Positions 33,387-46,195 of a stretch of 64,000 bases of DNA are shown here, piece by piece (the first letter of the stretch is position 1; every line of letters begins with the position of its first letter). The translations under genes and the position numbers were made by a program. Source of the stretch: Anthoceros angustus (Eukaryota > Streptophyta > Anthocerotopsida > Anthocerotales > Anthocerotaceae); contig MU008192.1 of assembly GCA_010909165.1 (NCBI GenBank), positions 496,001 through 560,000 on the forward strand, read 5' to 3'. The notes beneath the pieces are model-generated. The model made no database searches. It was not told the DNA's origin and saw only the letters and a list, made by a program, of their open reading frames with translations.

Positions 33387-36300
33387 CTGTGGTTGGAGAC
33401 GTCCGATTGATGAGAGGTGGTGTGGCGAGACGCCCTAGGGGTGGTCGAGCTTGCTCCGCACTGGGAGGAGGGGTGATAAAGCAATCTTGGCCGACAAAGG
33501 AGGAGGAAACCAAGGGATTGGCGCGGGTCCGGAGCTTGCTCGTAACGCCGGTGACGCCCGGGGTTCTTCTTTCCTTCACACTTGTCCTCTAGTTGTGTTC
33601 AAATTGAGAGAGAAGTGTTGAGTGGATGGTTGGAAGCTCGGGCAATTGAGGGAGAGAGAGAGAGAGGGAGAAGATTGGGTGAAGGAGTGACTAAACAATC
33701 AGACGCTGGCGAGGTGTGAGAGGAGTTGAGAAGGGAACTAATTGAGAGACTAGGGAGATTTGTGAATCCAAAAGAAACCAAACCGGTGTGGAAGTGGTGC
33801 AAGGGGAACACCCTTGTAAAATTGTGTGAGTGTGGCGCCTTTGTGTGTGTGTGTGTGGAGCTGAGGATTTGTGGAATTTAGGTCCCTAGGAATCTGTGTG
33901 TGTGCATGAAGTGTGGAGTGCGAATAAAGCCGATCCGGCACGGGTGACGCCTGGGGATCCGCGCCCGGCGAAATAAGTCGCTAGGGTTTGGTGGGACCCA
34001 CCTGGTCAAGCAACTACCTAGTGAGAGCCACCGCCGTGGAATAAGATTTGCGGTCGTGGAATAAGAGTGGTAGTGAGTCGGGGGTAGTAGTGGTTGAGTA
34101 GATAGGTAAGAGGAGTAATAGCAAGTAAGTCGACTTAGGTGAAGGTCAAGAGCGATAGAAGTTAAGGCCTCGGCACAAACCATTCCCTTGGGAGCGAATC
34201 CAAGCCTACAACGATATTGAGGGTGAATGGGACTCACTGTCCCCGGACACACCACACTCCACACTCCTCTTACTGCACGCGCAGCTCCAACGTGGCTCCC
34301 TGGACATTTTTCTCGCCCACAAACCAAACACGCTCCAAGTTTCACATCCTTCCAAGTTTATCACGCTCCCAATTTCACACATACAAACACGCTTCTTCCA
34401 CACCACAAGCGAAGACAGAATCCATGAAACCCATTGCATACAACAAACCGATGTCGTGGACTATCACCTCTTCACACATACATTTACCATCTTCCCAATC
34501 TAAAATCTACAAAACGTCCACCTTCTAGGTCATATATTATGGTTGGCGAGTTTGAAGGTGGATGGGCCTGGGCGCCGGCAGCCGGCGGCCCCCGCCTACA
34601 ACGACCAATCAAACCTACAACCTGGGGCCATCCATGAACAAGGGACTGCGAGTTTCAAACATGGTACTGTGCAACTTCAATCTTCATCCGAGGCGCCGGG
34701 CGGCCCCACCCTCGACACTGTGTTTTCAACCATCCGCACCAGCTCATTCGCGAACTATGGGATGAACTCGAAAAACTCCTCCCACCAGCAGATGGGTTGT
34801 ACTAGTGGAGTGATATCTACCTTGATCAACCTTCCGAGTTGTATTCGAATGGTGGTCTTTAACCTCAAGACATATTGAGGTGTCGAGAACTGTTGGATTT
34901 GGGAATCTTCACCGGGTTAGATTTCCATAACTTCAAAACCACGCCAGACGTCACAAACCGCACGAGCTTTGACACCGCCGCTTGTACAATGACCATATCT
35001 CCGCCTTTGTATAGGTGTCGCGTTATACACCGCACGCTCGAAGTCTTTCACCATGAAGAAAAGCATTATCCATCCACGCTAGAGCACCAAGTGCATGACG
35101 GACTTATGAATTGGGTTGGTTCGAACACTATCCCACGGGCATTCCTCATGACCCTCCCTTTCGCCTCGTATCAGCCCCATACAATATACTCTCAAGGCCT
35201 TCACGTAAATAGCAGGAACCGATCCCATAACATGCGTAAAACTCTTTCTTTGTTAGTTTGACTCGGGTCCCAATGTACGAGGCTTTGAAGAAATGTCTTG
35301 CTCTTGCCTCGCATTGTGAGGAACCTATATCGTTGCTCAAGGCCTTGCTTGGTCAACCTCGCATGCACATTTGGTTGCAACACGGTTTAAGAAAGTCGTC
35401 ACCTTCTCCACATTTTTGCAAAGACACCCGCTGCCGCCGCGCTTGTCCGCCGTAAAGCTTTGTTGTCATCAATGTCTCACTTAAAGGCTTGGGATGGAAT
35501 GTTCCAGATGCACCACGGAGGAGGGTGAACAAAGTCATCATCCCCATCCTCACCACGGATCATTTTTGTGGAAGAACTCCCCGCGGTCATCCTCGCATCG
35601 CTCCTTGGCGGAAAACAAACCACGGATTCTCGCACCCCATCTCCTTCCCCGGTGTCTTCGCCGATGCGGATTCCCATCAATGGCAGATATAAGTTCAAGT
35701 TCTGGGGTCATGGGCACCCCACGGAATGCCGGAGAGGACGCTTGTCGATGGCGACGAGCATTACCGCAATACCACTGCATGAGATGGAATCCGCCACGGA
35801 TGGGGTGGACTATTCGCCACAACATTGTCTTCACCGCAAACAAGCGCTTGTTGAAGGCAAACTTCCTGGAGTTCGGACTCGCTTTCGTTGCTCATGATCG
35901 GAAGGGCGCGGGGCCCCATTCAAGATCCATCCTTGGCTCCTCACAAGAGAGTCTCCTACCATCCGGAAATCAAAAGACCCCTTCCACACTGCTCTCGCCG
36001 CGACAACATCAATGTCGTCATTACATGGAGAAGAGACGGTGAGACGATGCAAACCCAACACTTGTTCTCAAGTACATGTTCCCCTTGATCGCACAAACGG
36101 CGAGGAATGAACTTTGTGGACGAAAAACTCGACCTCGACAACCGATGTGTGTGGCGCGCAACATTGTCGCCGCACCGAGGACTCCGCACCTCTAACCTCT
36201 GGAAATATGGTCCTCACTCTTCACAGAGCGTGGTATGACATGACATAGTCACGAAAGGTAAGGTGGAAATGCCATTATGAGCAAATAAACCGAAAGATCT

Positions 36301-39300
36301 TCACGTAGATCTTGGCGTCATGAGGCACACCGCCTCTTCATTGTTTTCTTGGCATTGTTCATATGTACGGCTTTTGACTTAGGGTCCTATAAATGGTTTT
36401 CCATGTAAGCATTACCTTAATTGACATTTATGGTTAGGGTTGCCAAGACATGTGTATGACGTGACCAACGGGCGTCATACTTTCGTTCAAGTGGAGAGTA
36501 ACCCCGAGAGAGATCGAGAAGTTCTTCCAGACGAACGGTGGCGGCGCCCGGATCCTCTCGAAGAAGGACTTTTGCCTCCCAAAGACGCGACTTCTCCACG
36601 CTACGCGATCCTCCGCCATTTCCTCTCGCCGATTCACATAGTCTTGATGGCCCTCCCCTGCTCGCAAATTTCCTTCAAGTTGTGCGACGATTCCTTCTTG
36701 AATTCGGCTTCCTATGGCATTGTATCTAATCTCTTGAGGATGGCAAGCGGAAGACGAAGTAGGAAGGAACGTGGAGAACTGAGGCGAACATCCCGACCCG
36801 ATGCCCAAAACCAAGAAATCCGGCCAGAAAGAAGAAGGATGGCGGAATTTCGGTGTGGATGTTGGAGAAGGCACGCCCCGGTGGAGGGGCAGATACAACG
36901 CCATCAAGCACCACCGGAGGTAATTTGTCAATTGGGCATGGGAAATCCCTAACATCCGGGAAGGCCACAACGAAGGAGAAGGCTGCAGGAGGAGACCGAG
37001 GAAGAGACCCCAGCAATCGCCGCCAAACGCCATTTAACTATGAGGATACTGCATACGGTTGGGGAGCAAGGTGGAGGCCAATGCTCGCTCGAGAAGGACC
37101 GGATGTTGACACGGATGAGGAGCCTTGAGGAGAACAATTTTGGACTCCTCTATTGAAACCGTGGGTCGAGGGTTCAAGGGGCCTTGCCAAACCAGAGCAA
37201 GGGCTGGTTCTATAATCGTGGATATGGATGGACGAGAGCACATGTTTGAGTCTGCACAACAAAGCCTTTGGTATTTGATCGGATAAGCGAAGATGAAACC
37301 ATGTACAAGGCTTATGAGGTCACCTATGGCTTCCAAAGCAAGAAGTGCACCTTCAAACCCGTGGAGGATTTGAAATGCTATGCGCCCAATGTAAGTAAAA
37401 CTTTGGAATAAGGTTTTCAAGGCGCTTGATGCAAATCGTTGTATGTTGGTTTCCATGACTTGTGCCTTCTATCTTGCCTTTCCTCAATCCTTTTTGTTTT
37501 GCGATGCTCAAGCTAGAGCAATTACGACCATATGCGGAAGATTACCGAATCCGTCATCCAAAGATAGGAGGGAAATGTCACAACAGTCGAGCCCCCGGCT
37601 GTAATGTGCATGATGGGCTCACCGCCGAGCGGTGCGCTAGTGAGCTCGGCCCATCCGATGAGGAGGATGGGTGTATACCCGACGCCCTTGGCCACTCCGA
37701 CGATGACGACTTTGAGGCGAGGATGGAAGGATGCTCCGTTTTTTCTCCTCCATGGAGGTACCCATGTCGATCTGCCAGAGGAGAGGAGGGCCCGGGCCGG
37801 CCTCCCCGCGAGTAGGAGGCCGGAGACTGGTTACACCGCACCCCAACCGGTTTCGGGTTCCCAAGGCACATGAAGGGGCCGGCCGCCGCCCACTGCACGC
37901 CTTGCAATTGTTGCGGAAGAGACGGTGGCTGAGCAGGTGGGCGGGCGAGTGCGAGCTTCTATTGAGGAACCTCCTGTGTCCGCCAGATCCGAGAGTATGG
38001 AGACAGGGGACTCGAGTGGGAGAGCAAGGCATGGTGGGCACGCCGCAACAGGGCATACCCGTCGCTCACATAGCGAGGCTCCACTGGGGAAGAGAAAGAA
38101 GAAATCCGAAGGAAACAGTGAGTGAAGCCCACCAGATAATATATAATCATCCATGATGGATGAGGAAAGACTTGAAGATGCTATCCGGAATCGGACCCAT
38201 TGACAATAATCGTGACTCGCCTATGCCAAGAAAGTTGTTCAGAGATCGGTAAAGCTTGAGAATTTGAAGCCAAGATCTTTTATTACACCGATGCCCAAAT
38301 CGAGGGTGGACGAGGCATGGTCAAACTACCTAGCCCGAGTTATTTCAAGGAAGGATTGAAGGGGTTACGCCACATGCATGATTGACCCGGGAGTGCAACG
38401 ATATTAGCAAGTTGGAGTAAATTCGAAATATATTATGGGTGTACTTGGGGAACCACATATGCTATGAAGCACTTGGGATATTGCTCCGGGAAGTCCTGCT
38501 TTCAATATGTTGAAGCGCATGTATCTGTGGGCTTACGTTCGAGATGAGAGTTCTTGCAACCGACCATAACACAATGTCCGATGAAGAAAATGTCTTTTAT
38601 TGAATGTAAGATATTTACGAGATGAGCTTCTTGTCGGGATGGAGTGATGACCATGTCATGGAAGTTCAATCTTTATAAGGTTCTTGGATTAATTGAAGAT
38701 GATGAAGGCACGAAGATGGCGTACAAGCTAACAAAGTGGACAACAGGACACACATACGTGCATCTCAAGCGGAGGGCAAGGTATGGGATAATATTGATAA
38801 GATCTTTTCAAAGTGGGAAGCAAAGTAGTTACCAGAAAGAAGCACATACCGGCACCAAAGAAGGGAAGGGAAAAGGAAAGTCACAGATGATCCCAAACAC
38901 GTGGAAACAAAGTATTTCAAGCCGAAAGACATGCTCACGAAACCCTGGAAATCATTCCGTGGTATACCAAAGTGAATGGTGATTCTTCTGGTGGAAGGTA
39001 ATCGATGTGCATCCTCGATCTCAAAGGAATGGAGGACGAAATTACTTCAAGAAAGAAACCGCGCATGTTATTCAAGTGGCCATGGCTAAACATCCGGAGT
39101 GCTCATCTTCGAGGAAGTGAGGAAGGAATATCCTCTACACTGGACGACATGATTGCTCGGTTTCAAACGGCTTTTGGGAAGGTGAGATCCACCACGACAA
39201 TGAGTCGCTTTGGTTTTTTGCATTAGGGGCCGGGCCGCCTCGCCACGCCCCGCCTGAGGAATGGCACGAGAGGGGCCGGCCGCCTATCATCTTGATGCGC

Positions 39301-40914
39301 AGTCGGCACGGCCCGCGCCGCCGCTGGCCCGCCTACCTACGCGGCGGCGCCGCCGGCCGGCGCGTGGCATGGGCAGCCCGCAAACCAAATTTGTCGATGG
39401 AGGGTGTGGGGCCGGCCGGCCGCCTTTCACACCCTCCTTCGCCATCGTCGCTTGTTTGAATACAATAGGAATGTGGTGTCCTCGCTCTAACGTTTTTCTT
39501 TCGGCGTTCGAAAATAAAGGATGTGGAGAATTTGCAAAAGCCGGAGGATTTCAAGAACTTCATATTTGAGATTAACAACCGGAAGAGTCTTGAGGATGAG
39601 CTGCAATCGCCGACAAGGATTTGAAAGACTGATCGCACTTGTTCACCGCTCCGTGGTCCGAGAAAGAGTGTTACTATCAAGTGGAAAAAGAAACATTATG
39701 GAGATGCGGGATTCCTTGGACGGGCTTATACCCTTCTCGTTATGGATGTCCCAAGAGGCTTTGACATTGGTCCTATGGATAGTCGGTTGGATGTGCATGA
39801 TGATTTCCAAAGCTTCCAGGAGAAGACGACGGAAGAATTGTGCTCATTGTCATGCACGGAGTGGAAGAAGCTCACGTGAGAGTGTGGCAAGGGTGGAATG
39901 GTGTCCTTCGCTTGGGACAAAACAAACATGAGTAATGACAGGGTGGATTTGAGACAAGGGAGTACATAATAGCTTGCTTGGTGTGAAGGAAGGCAACAAG
40001 ACAAGGCGGCTATGACGCCCAATATTACGCAGGGACTTTTAACAATGGACGATCCGTGATTGCACATGATAATTGTGGTGAAGAAGGTGTACATGTCTCA
40101 AGACAAAATGGTGGTGTGCCCGCACCAAAGACCTCTCGGGTTGATGATGAAATTCATCAAAACATTCTCCAAAGAAGGAGATTGATTCGGATGGTTGCGC
40201 AGAAGTGGACAACAACACCGGCAAGATTGCTCGGACGCAATTCTATTGCCATAGAGGTCGACCTCACTGGTTATATCCCACAACGCATACATGGTTTCGA
40301 GGTTTTGCCGGAAGAGGAGCTCACATTCGAGGCCCACCGGAGAGGAGCAGACAATACAAAGAAGTTTGTATTAGCGAAAAAAATTGTTTGAAAGCTCGTG
40401 GTTCCACTTAGTGCAAGGAGGATGAAAACGCAAATGTGGGACTTGCTAGAGGAAGGACAACAAACCTCGGATAATGTGCCACCGGGAGTGGTGGCGGGAC
40501 GAAGGCGACAACGCAGAAGATGATGAAGCGAAGGCCCCGCAGACCGAGCCTGATGTAGTAGAATTGAACGCATGCGCAACTGGCAGCTTGTTTTAGATTG
40601 AAGCCACCCAAGCGCAGATGAGTCTCGATCACCGCTGAGGGATCTTTGTAGAGGAAAGACTATATTCGAGGGACGGAAGAGGGGATGATATCGGGATTTT
40701 CTTTCATTACTTGTGTCAAAGCATAGCCGGGCAAGGATATTGGCTGCGCCGCCACCGCCAAGAAGCCCTCTTTGTTTTATGAATTGTGAAATATCACTGT
40801 TTTTTTCCCCTTTCGTATTTAGCATGGTGCTGTTGACGGAGGATTCGACGTATTTCGCATTTCCCGAACGGTGTCTTTTTTGTGAAGGGGGTTTCGGTTG
40901 TGCGGAAGGGGGTT
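33387..40914. other. Right interior of the large transposon, no intact gene
   Basis: About 7.5 kb with no frame I recognise. A gaga microsatellite lies at 33650-33670 and a gtgtgtgt run at 33843-33858. GC-rich ggccggccgcc palindromes cluster at 39225-39425. A + strand frame at 40056-40391 (VDLTGYIPQRIHGFEVLPEE) and others between 38644 and 39930 are of unknown origin; they may be decayed transposon genes or captured DNA. A T-rich word lies near 40800. Confidence 0.35.
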
Positions 40915-40938
40915 TGTATATTAACCCCCTTCCAAGAT
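40915..40938 (-). repeat. Right terminal inverted repeat
   Basis: Exact inverted copy of 28185-28208; ends ...CCCCCTTCCAAGAT and is followed by TA. Inverted CCCCC blocks also occur inward, near 40900 and 40887. Confidence 0.85.
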
Positions 40939-41038
40939 TATGACGTTGCTCAAAAGTCACACCTGAAGGATCTTTTTTTTTTTTTTGACCTTTCTGACAA
41001 GGCGAGTCGAGTGTTTTATCTGTATCGTTTTTTGAATC

Positions 41039-41250
41039 ATGATGTCTTCATCATCAGAAAACCTCATGTTCAATATCGAGAAGTTAGATGGTACTAACTT
41101 CCCGTTCTGGAAAGAACAAGTGTATAATGTTCTAGTGCAGAAAAAGAAGATCAAGCCCATAAAGCTGTTAGGCGTCAAACCAAATAGTATGACACAGGAT
41201 GAGTGGCAGGACCTAGATGAGCTTGCTAGATCTACTATCGAGGACATGGT
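41039..41250 (+). pseudogene. copia gag N-terminal fragment
   Basis: Reads MMSSSSENLMFNIEKLDGTN then FPFWKEQVYNVLVQKKKIKP and DEWQDLDELARSTIEDMV, the N-terminal gag pattern (L-D-G-x-N-F-x-x-W-K-x-x-V) of Ty1/copia elements. Homology stops at about 41250 where GC-rich sequence leading into copy 2 of the 2.4-kb repeat begins. Confidence 0.8.
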
Positions 41251-41269
41251 AAGGAGGCACGACCGGGCG

Positions 41270-43734
41270 GCGGCGCATGCGAGAGGTAGGAACAGAGACC
41301 ACCGCCAGGAAATTGGAGGCGAGGTGGCACCGATTCGAGGCGCGAGGCGAGGGAAGTGGCTGCAGAGGCATGGCGCCCAAGATCACAACTGAAATTGTGA
41401 TCGCTCAGTGGCCAAACATGGATCATTGGAAGGTCCGAGCTGGGAATTTGGTGACAGAGCTGGGGCTTGGCTTCATGGAGAAGCATTGGAATTATGCCAA
41501 CATGGGACTAGTGCAGGAGTGCGCACGCCATCCGGGACAAGAAGATTAGAGCGCAAAAATTTCTGTGGATTGGGACTTGGAATTGGTCAGGAAAGTGTAT
41601 GAGCGTAGCAAAGAGGAGGCACGTGGTTTGGTAATCGAGTCTTCACGGAAGAAGAGCACTGGCGAGCCGCCCTCGTCAGCAAGCGTGATTTGGGAACCCA
41701 ATGGCTGGTTGACCCGAGAATTGGTATCCGTGACAAACAAGATGGGTCGGCCAAATGGCTCCTTTGTTTCTACATGTGATAAAAGTGTGGACTATTTATC
41801 GACCATTTGCTGTTTCTCCATGAAGTTGTCAAGGGGGCGAGGATCGATTGGGGGCGAATTCTTTTTGACAAGTTGTGTGAAGAGAGGTTGAATTTGATCT
41901 CCTCTTCCCCTCGTCCTTCTCTAATTACGCCATTTTTGGTTCATCTGTATGCGCACGCAACCGCCCCCGAGGTAGAATCAGGCCTCCTTCTCACATGTGG
42001 AAGCCGGTTAGGGAGGTGAAGTGGAAAGCGGAGGAGCCCAAGGAGGAAATAGAGGAGGAATCGATACCGGGAGTCCGTGGCGACGCGCCGAGAAGAGAAG
42101 GAAATTCTACCAAAGAAGAGAAAGACCGGGAGGCAAAGGGCTCAAAAAGGCAAGAGTGGACGCCACCAGTCGGGCGGCAAGGCCGCGGGAGAAAGCGAAG
42201 AAAATGAAGGCCAAACGGCAGATTGAGGTGGCGAGGAAGAGGCGCGGTCCGAGGAAGACAATTTGCCGACTGGATGCGTATGACGAACCAACCCCGGGAA
42301 TTAGGGCTGACTCAAGCGGACCTCCTCCTCAGATGGGAAGAGATTTTCAAGGAACTCCACCGGGCAAAGAGGGACGCAGAGAATTGGTTAGGTGCACCTT
42401 CGGGAAGAAAGGTGCTGGCAGGGATGGCGCGCGGCCGCCTCAACAGTGGATTTGCGTGAGCCGACCACGCCAATGATCCGCCCAAGCGGATTTGTTGGAC
42501 CAAGCCGCATTGGCCTCACATGGCTCAAGCAGTGCAAGGGGCAATGGAGGAAGTGGTGAAGGCCCGATTTGAAGAGGAGGAGGCCAAGCGCAAACAGCTG
42601 GAGGAAGACAAGCGGGGCCTAGAGGAAATGAGGGCCAAGGTTCGTGAGGAGGCGCAGGCCTGTGAGAAGTTGCCATGACGGGTCAACAGGAAGCGCTCAT
42701 GGCCCAAATCAAGGAGGCCCACGAGGCAAACCAAGAGATGCAGGGGGAATTGTTGCAGCCTGTGAGCAAGAGCCTGTGGAGAAGGCCCATGTTGGCGATG
42801 CACAAGGGAGCGGATGAGGCACGTATTTGAACCAGAAGGAAAGGAAAGGGAAGCGAAGTAGGGCCACGATCGGGTAGTGGAAGGACTACAAGGAGGAAGG
42901 AGCAACCGAGGTAGCCGAAACACCTACCGAGTTGCTGAATAGACGACGGTCGTGGAGTCCACTACCGCGGTAGCGGAAACGCTACCGACATTGCGCCCAA
43001 CCCTCAAGCGGTCATGAGCGGCGCCACAGGACGCGACGGGCACCTCGCGAGGACATGGACGTGCACTGTAGCCTACGGGAGGAGGGGTAAGCACCTCAAA
43101 GCAGGGTCCTATTTGCGGCATGGATGAGGAAACTTATGTTCCCGGTCTATATGTGAATGGGGAACGCCAAACTTCACTTCACCGTATATGTGCGTGTGGA
43201 AATAGGAGGGATCGGCCTACCCATCGCAAGTGAGGACCAAGTGGATACTTCTTCCACGCCCCGAAAGGTGGGGGGTTGGCCCCTCATTATGAGGCGACTC
43301 GGAGGAGTTAAGTGAGGAAGAAAGTGCTTGGGTGGACGGAGTCGAGAATAATCCTCAAGAATAAAGCGGCAGAAGAGGAGGAAGCTCTGGGCGGGGTATG
43401 CCTCAAATTAGACGCCCAAGAAGGATGTGAGGTGGAAGTATTGTGGGAAGACCGCCGATCGGGCAGGTGAGGGCTTATGGCGGCGCAGAGGAGGCAATAG
43501 GCGCTAAGTCGGGAAGGGCGCGCAGATAGCGAGGGCAACAGGGTGATAGCATCCTAGGGATGGAATTTGGTTAGATGTCAGACTGACCTAAGATCGCTCC
43601 GAATTGTAGGCGCGTCCCTTCACGATAGCCATCTTTAGGACCTGAAAATCTGGGGGCATGACGCCCCAGCCAATGTATAAGAGGGGCGAATTATGCCTCT
43701 CACAGCAGATAATTCCTGGTTGAGATCCCCACGC
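41270..43734 (+). repeat. 2.4-kb dispersed repeat, copy 2
   Basis: Second copy of the repeat at 31100-33386. Better preserved frames read MAPKITTEIVIAQWPNMDHW, then RIDWGRILFDKLCEERLNLI and ITPFLVHLYAHATAPEVESG, which has the look of a plant mobile-element protein but which I cannot assign. It lies between a + strand copia gag fragment and a - strand copia RT fragment, ending abruptly at 43734. Confidence 0.78.
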
Positions 43735-46195
43735 TGCAGCTCTTAGTGAGTCTAGTTCTGACTTGATGGCTTTCTTCCAGTTCTCCTTTTCCGGGCAAGT
43801 GATGGCCTCTTAATAGCTAGCTGGAACAAACTGATCTATAGCTGCGGTAAGACAATATGCTAAAGTATTTTTGGGATCTTTCTAGTTAGTAGGAGAATAC
43901 CTATTTATTTTGTCAGCATTAGTACGCTGAGATCGTCTTCCCCTAGTGTCATTAGTACTATCAGGTTGTTGTGGAGGGTCCTCATAAGTATCCTCATATC
44001 CCTCCTCATGAGTATCCTCGTATCCGGCATTATCTGATGTATTTGAAATATCTGAAATAGAATAATTAGGATATATACTTCTACTTGCCTTTGGGGTGCC
44101 AGAATAATGACGAGATCTGCTTTGAGTGATGTGTGGTTGAAAACTCGGGATGTCATTTGCCGTATGTGGAGGAGAACCCGCGCCCGTTCGAGTAGGAAGG
44201 CCTGCTTGTTCGTGCCTCATGCCGTCCATGGCTGCCGCTGTGCCGCGAGAACCAGGAAGTATGCCTCCGTGAGGGAGATCTGATCCAGATGCGGCATGTG
44301 GCGGCGTCAGGAGCCCAGGGGCGCTGGTGAAGAGATCACGCGCTACCGGGTGAGGCGCGCTATTTGCCCGCAGCCATGGGTCACGCTGGCGTGCACTGCT
44401 CGATCCCCCTCGCGCTACCGGGATGTGTCTGCGCGCGCCGCACGTGCACTGAGGATGAGGCGCGCGCGCCCGCATTATAGCTGCTGCTTAGGTCGCCGTG
44501 GTGAGCGCCATGGTACCCCATTGAGACCGAGAGTCTCTCCCGCTGCCGACGGCCTTAGTGAGAGAAGCCGGGCCCGCCGCACTGACCGCTCGCAGCAGTG
44601 GCTGGTTGGAGATGGGCATCGTCGATGTCGAGCCTTGCTGTTCCCCCATCGCCCGAGGGGGCGCCTGTGGAGCCTGAGGGGGGCGGTGAGAAGTCACCGC
44701 CTGGGAGTCAAAATCAAGATGAGGTCCGTGTGGCCTGCAGAAGTGGATGGGCACTGGATGGGGAGCCGGTAAGGTGGGGCATGGGTGGAGGCGGGTGTGG
44801 GACCTGCTTGTGAGGGACAGGTGGAGGAGCGCGGTTGAGGTGCTCCGCCAGTTGATGTCGCGCCTCATCACCGCCCTCCTGCTTGTGCTGTTGGGAGTCC
44901 GGCGATGAAGCAACCATCAAGATTGGCTCATATCTTCTACGAAGATAACGTCTCGAGAGTGTGTGATCCTGTGAGTTTGTGGATGAATTAATTTGTACCC
45001 CTTCACCCCATCCGTGAATCCTATGAAGATGTACTTTTGTGCTCGATTGTCGAGCTTTGTCCGGACAGCCTTTGGGGTGTGTGCATATACTGTGGATCCA
45101 AATACTCTGAGTGTGGATAGGTCAGGTTTCGACACGGTCCAAGCTTCATAAGGTGTGATTTGTGGCAGAGAGGAGGTAAGGCTCTTGTTGAGTATGTATA
45201 CTGCATGGGACATTGCCTCTGGCCATTAGCTTTTAGATAATTGTGCGTGGATCAGCATGGATAGACCACAGTCTTGAATGGTTCTGTTCATCCGCTCTGC
45301 TACTCCATTCTGTTGGGATGTATGTGGAGTGGTAACCTGCCTGCTGATCCCGTGGTCTTTGCAAAATTGCAAGAACGGGTGCGAGTTGAATTCACCTCCT
45401 ATGATGCAAGTGATGCAAAGTTCTCTCCGGCTTGCTTTTATGCCCGCTTTTATAACTTGAGGTGTGTGAAGGATCAGGCCTTATGTTTCAATGTAGATCA
45501 CCGTGGAAACGTGAGAAGTCGCTCATGTATAAAGTAGAGGTGGCCAAAGAGTGATTCTTAAATGGGCCACAAGCCGCATGTACTAATTGTAGCCGTTGCT
45601 CGTTGTAGACCCTTTAGGAAAGGGAGAGCGATGACTTTTGCCTAGGGAGCAAGCCTCACCTATTCCAAATTCCTCAATTCTGGTAAGTGGAATGCCTTCA
45701 GCTGCCTGTGTTGATAACATGTCTTTCATCCTCTACATGTGCATATGTCCAAGGCATGCGTGCCACAAATAAGACGGATTAGTGCTTGTGGCTGCAGAGA
45801 GAGAAGAGGGGTTGACAGCTGGAGAGGTTGTGACGTTGAGGTGATATAGGTCGTCATCCTTCAAGTCCCCCGTGGCTATGAGGTCTCCTTGTGGAGTCTC
45901 AATAATGCAGTGACCTCCACCAAAGCACACGTAACAGCCGGATTGATCCACCTTCCGAACTGAGAATAAATTCTTTGTCAAGCCAGGTACCAGTAAAACC
46001 TCTAATATTTGTAGAGTAGAGTCGGGCTTGATATTCAGGTCCACTGTCCCGTGGCCTGATATAGTGTGTTTAGAGTCGTCCCTAAGGTTGACGAAATGTG
46101 GAGGTGCTGCAGGTTGGATGTGGTTGGTTGATCATTTCAAGTGAATGTTTGGTACAATGTCAGGCAGGCCCGAGGCGCCTGCTCTGATACCATGT
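43735..46195 (-). mobile_element. Ty1/copia fragment on -, gag deleted and RT truncated
   Basis: On - : a primer-binding site (ctctgataccatg at about 46182-46194, reverse complement of CATGGTATCAGAG), then almost at once protease sequence (HFVNLRDDSKHTISGHGTVD, VLLVPGLTKNLFSV), gag-pre-integrase (YLWHACLGHMHM), a gap, integrase C-terminal part (AVYILNKSLTSSLPQITPYE, KLDNRAQKYIFIGF), a variable acidic linker (43882-44475) and the first RT residues (AITCPEKENWKKAIKSELDS). Gag and the integrase core are missing; RT stops at the repeat boundary. Confidence 0.85.

Larger units (their letters stand above)
28185..40938. mobile_element. Large DNA transposon, about 12.75 kb, with 24-bp perfect TIRs
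   Basis: The left end (28185-28208) begins ATCTTGGAAGGGGGTTAATA; the reverse complement of the right end (40915-40938) is identical over 24 bases. Both ends are flanked by TA (28183-28184 and 40939-40940), consistent with a 2-bp TA target duplication. Extra AAGGGGGTT-like blocks lie near both ends. Inside is a broken transposase on - (29819-30480) and a 2.4-kb repeat also found outside it. The left flank is copia integrase. Family assignment is open: the transposase resembles proteins annotated DUF7869, not a classic plant superfamily I can name with confidence. Confidence 0.72.

Noticed and set aside
39225-39430. GC-rich ggccggccgcc cluster considered as a CpG-type promoter or replication feature
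   Set aside because: It lies in the body of a transposon, has no adjacent gene, and is explained by simple palindromic repetition.
44296-44772. 158-codon Arg-rich frame on +
   Set aside because: Opposite the variable linker of the - strand copia fragment; no domain.
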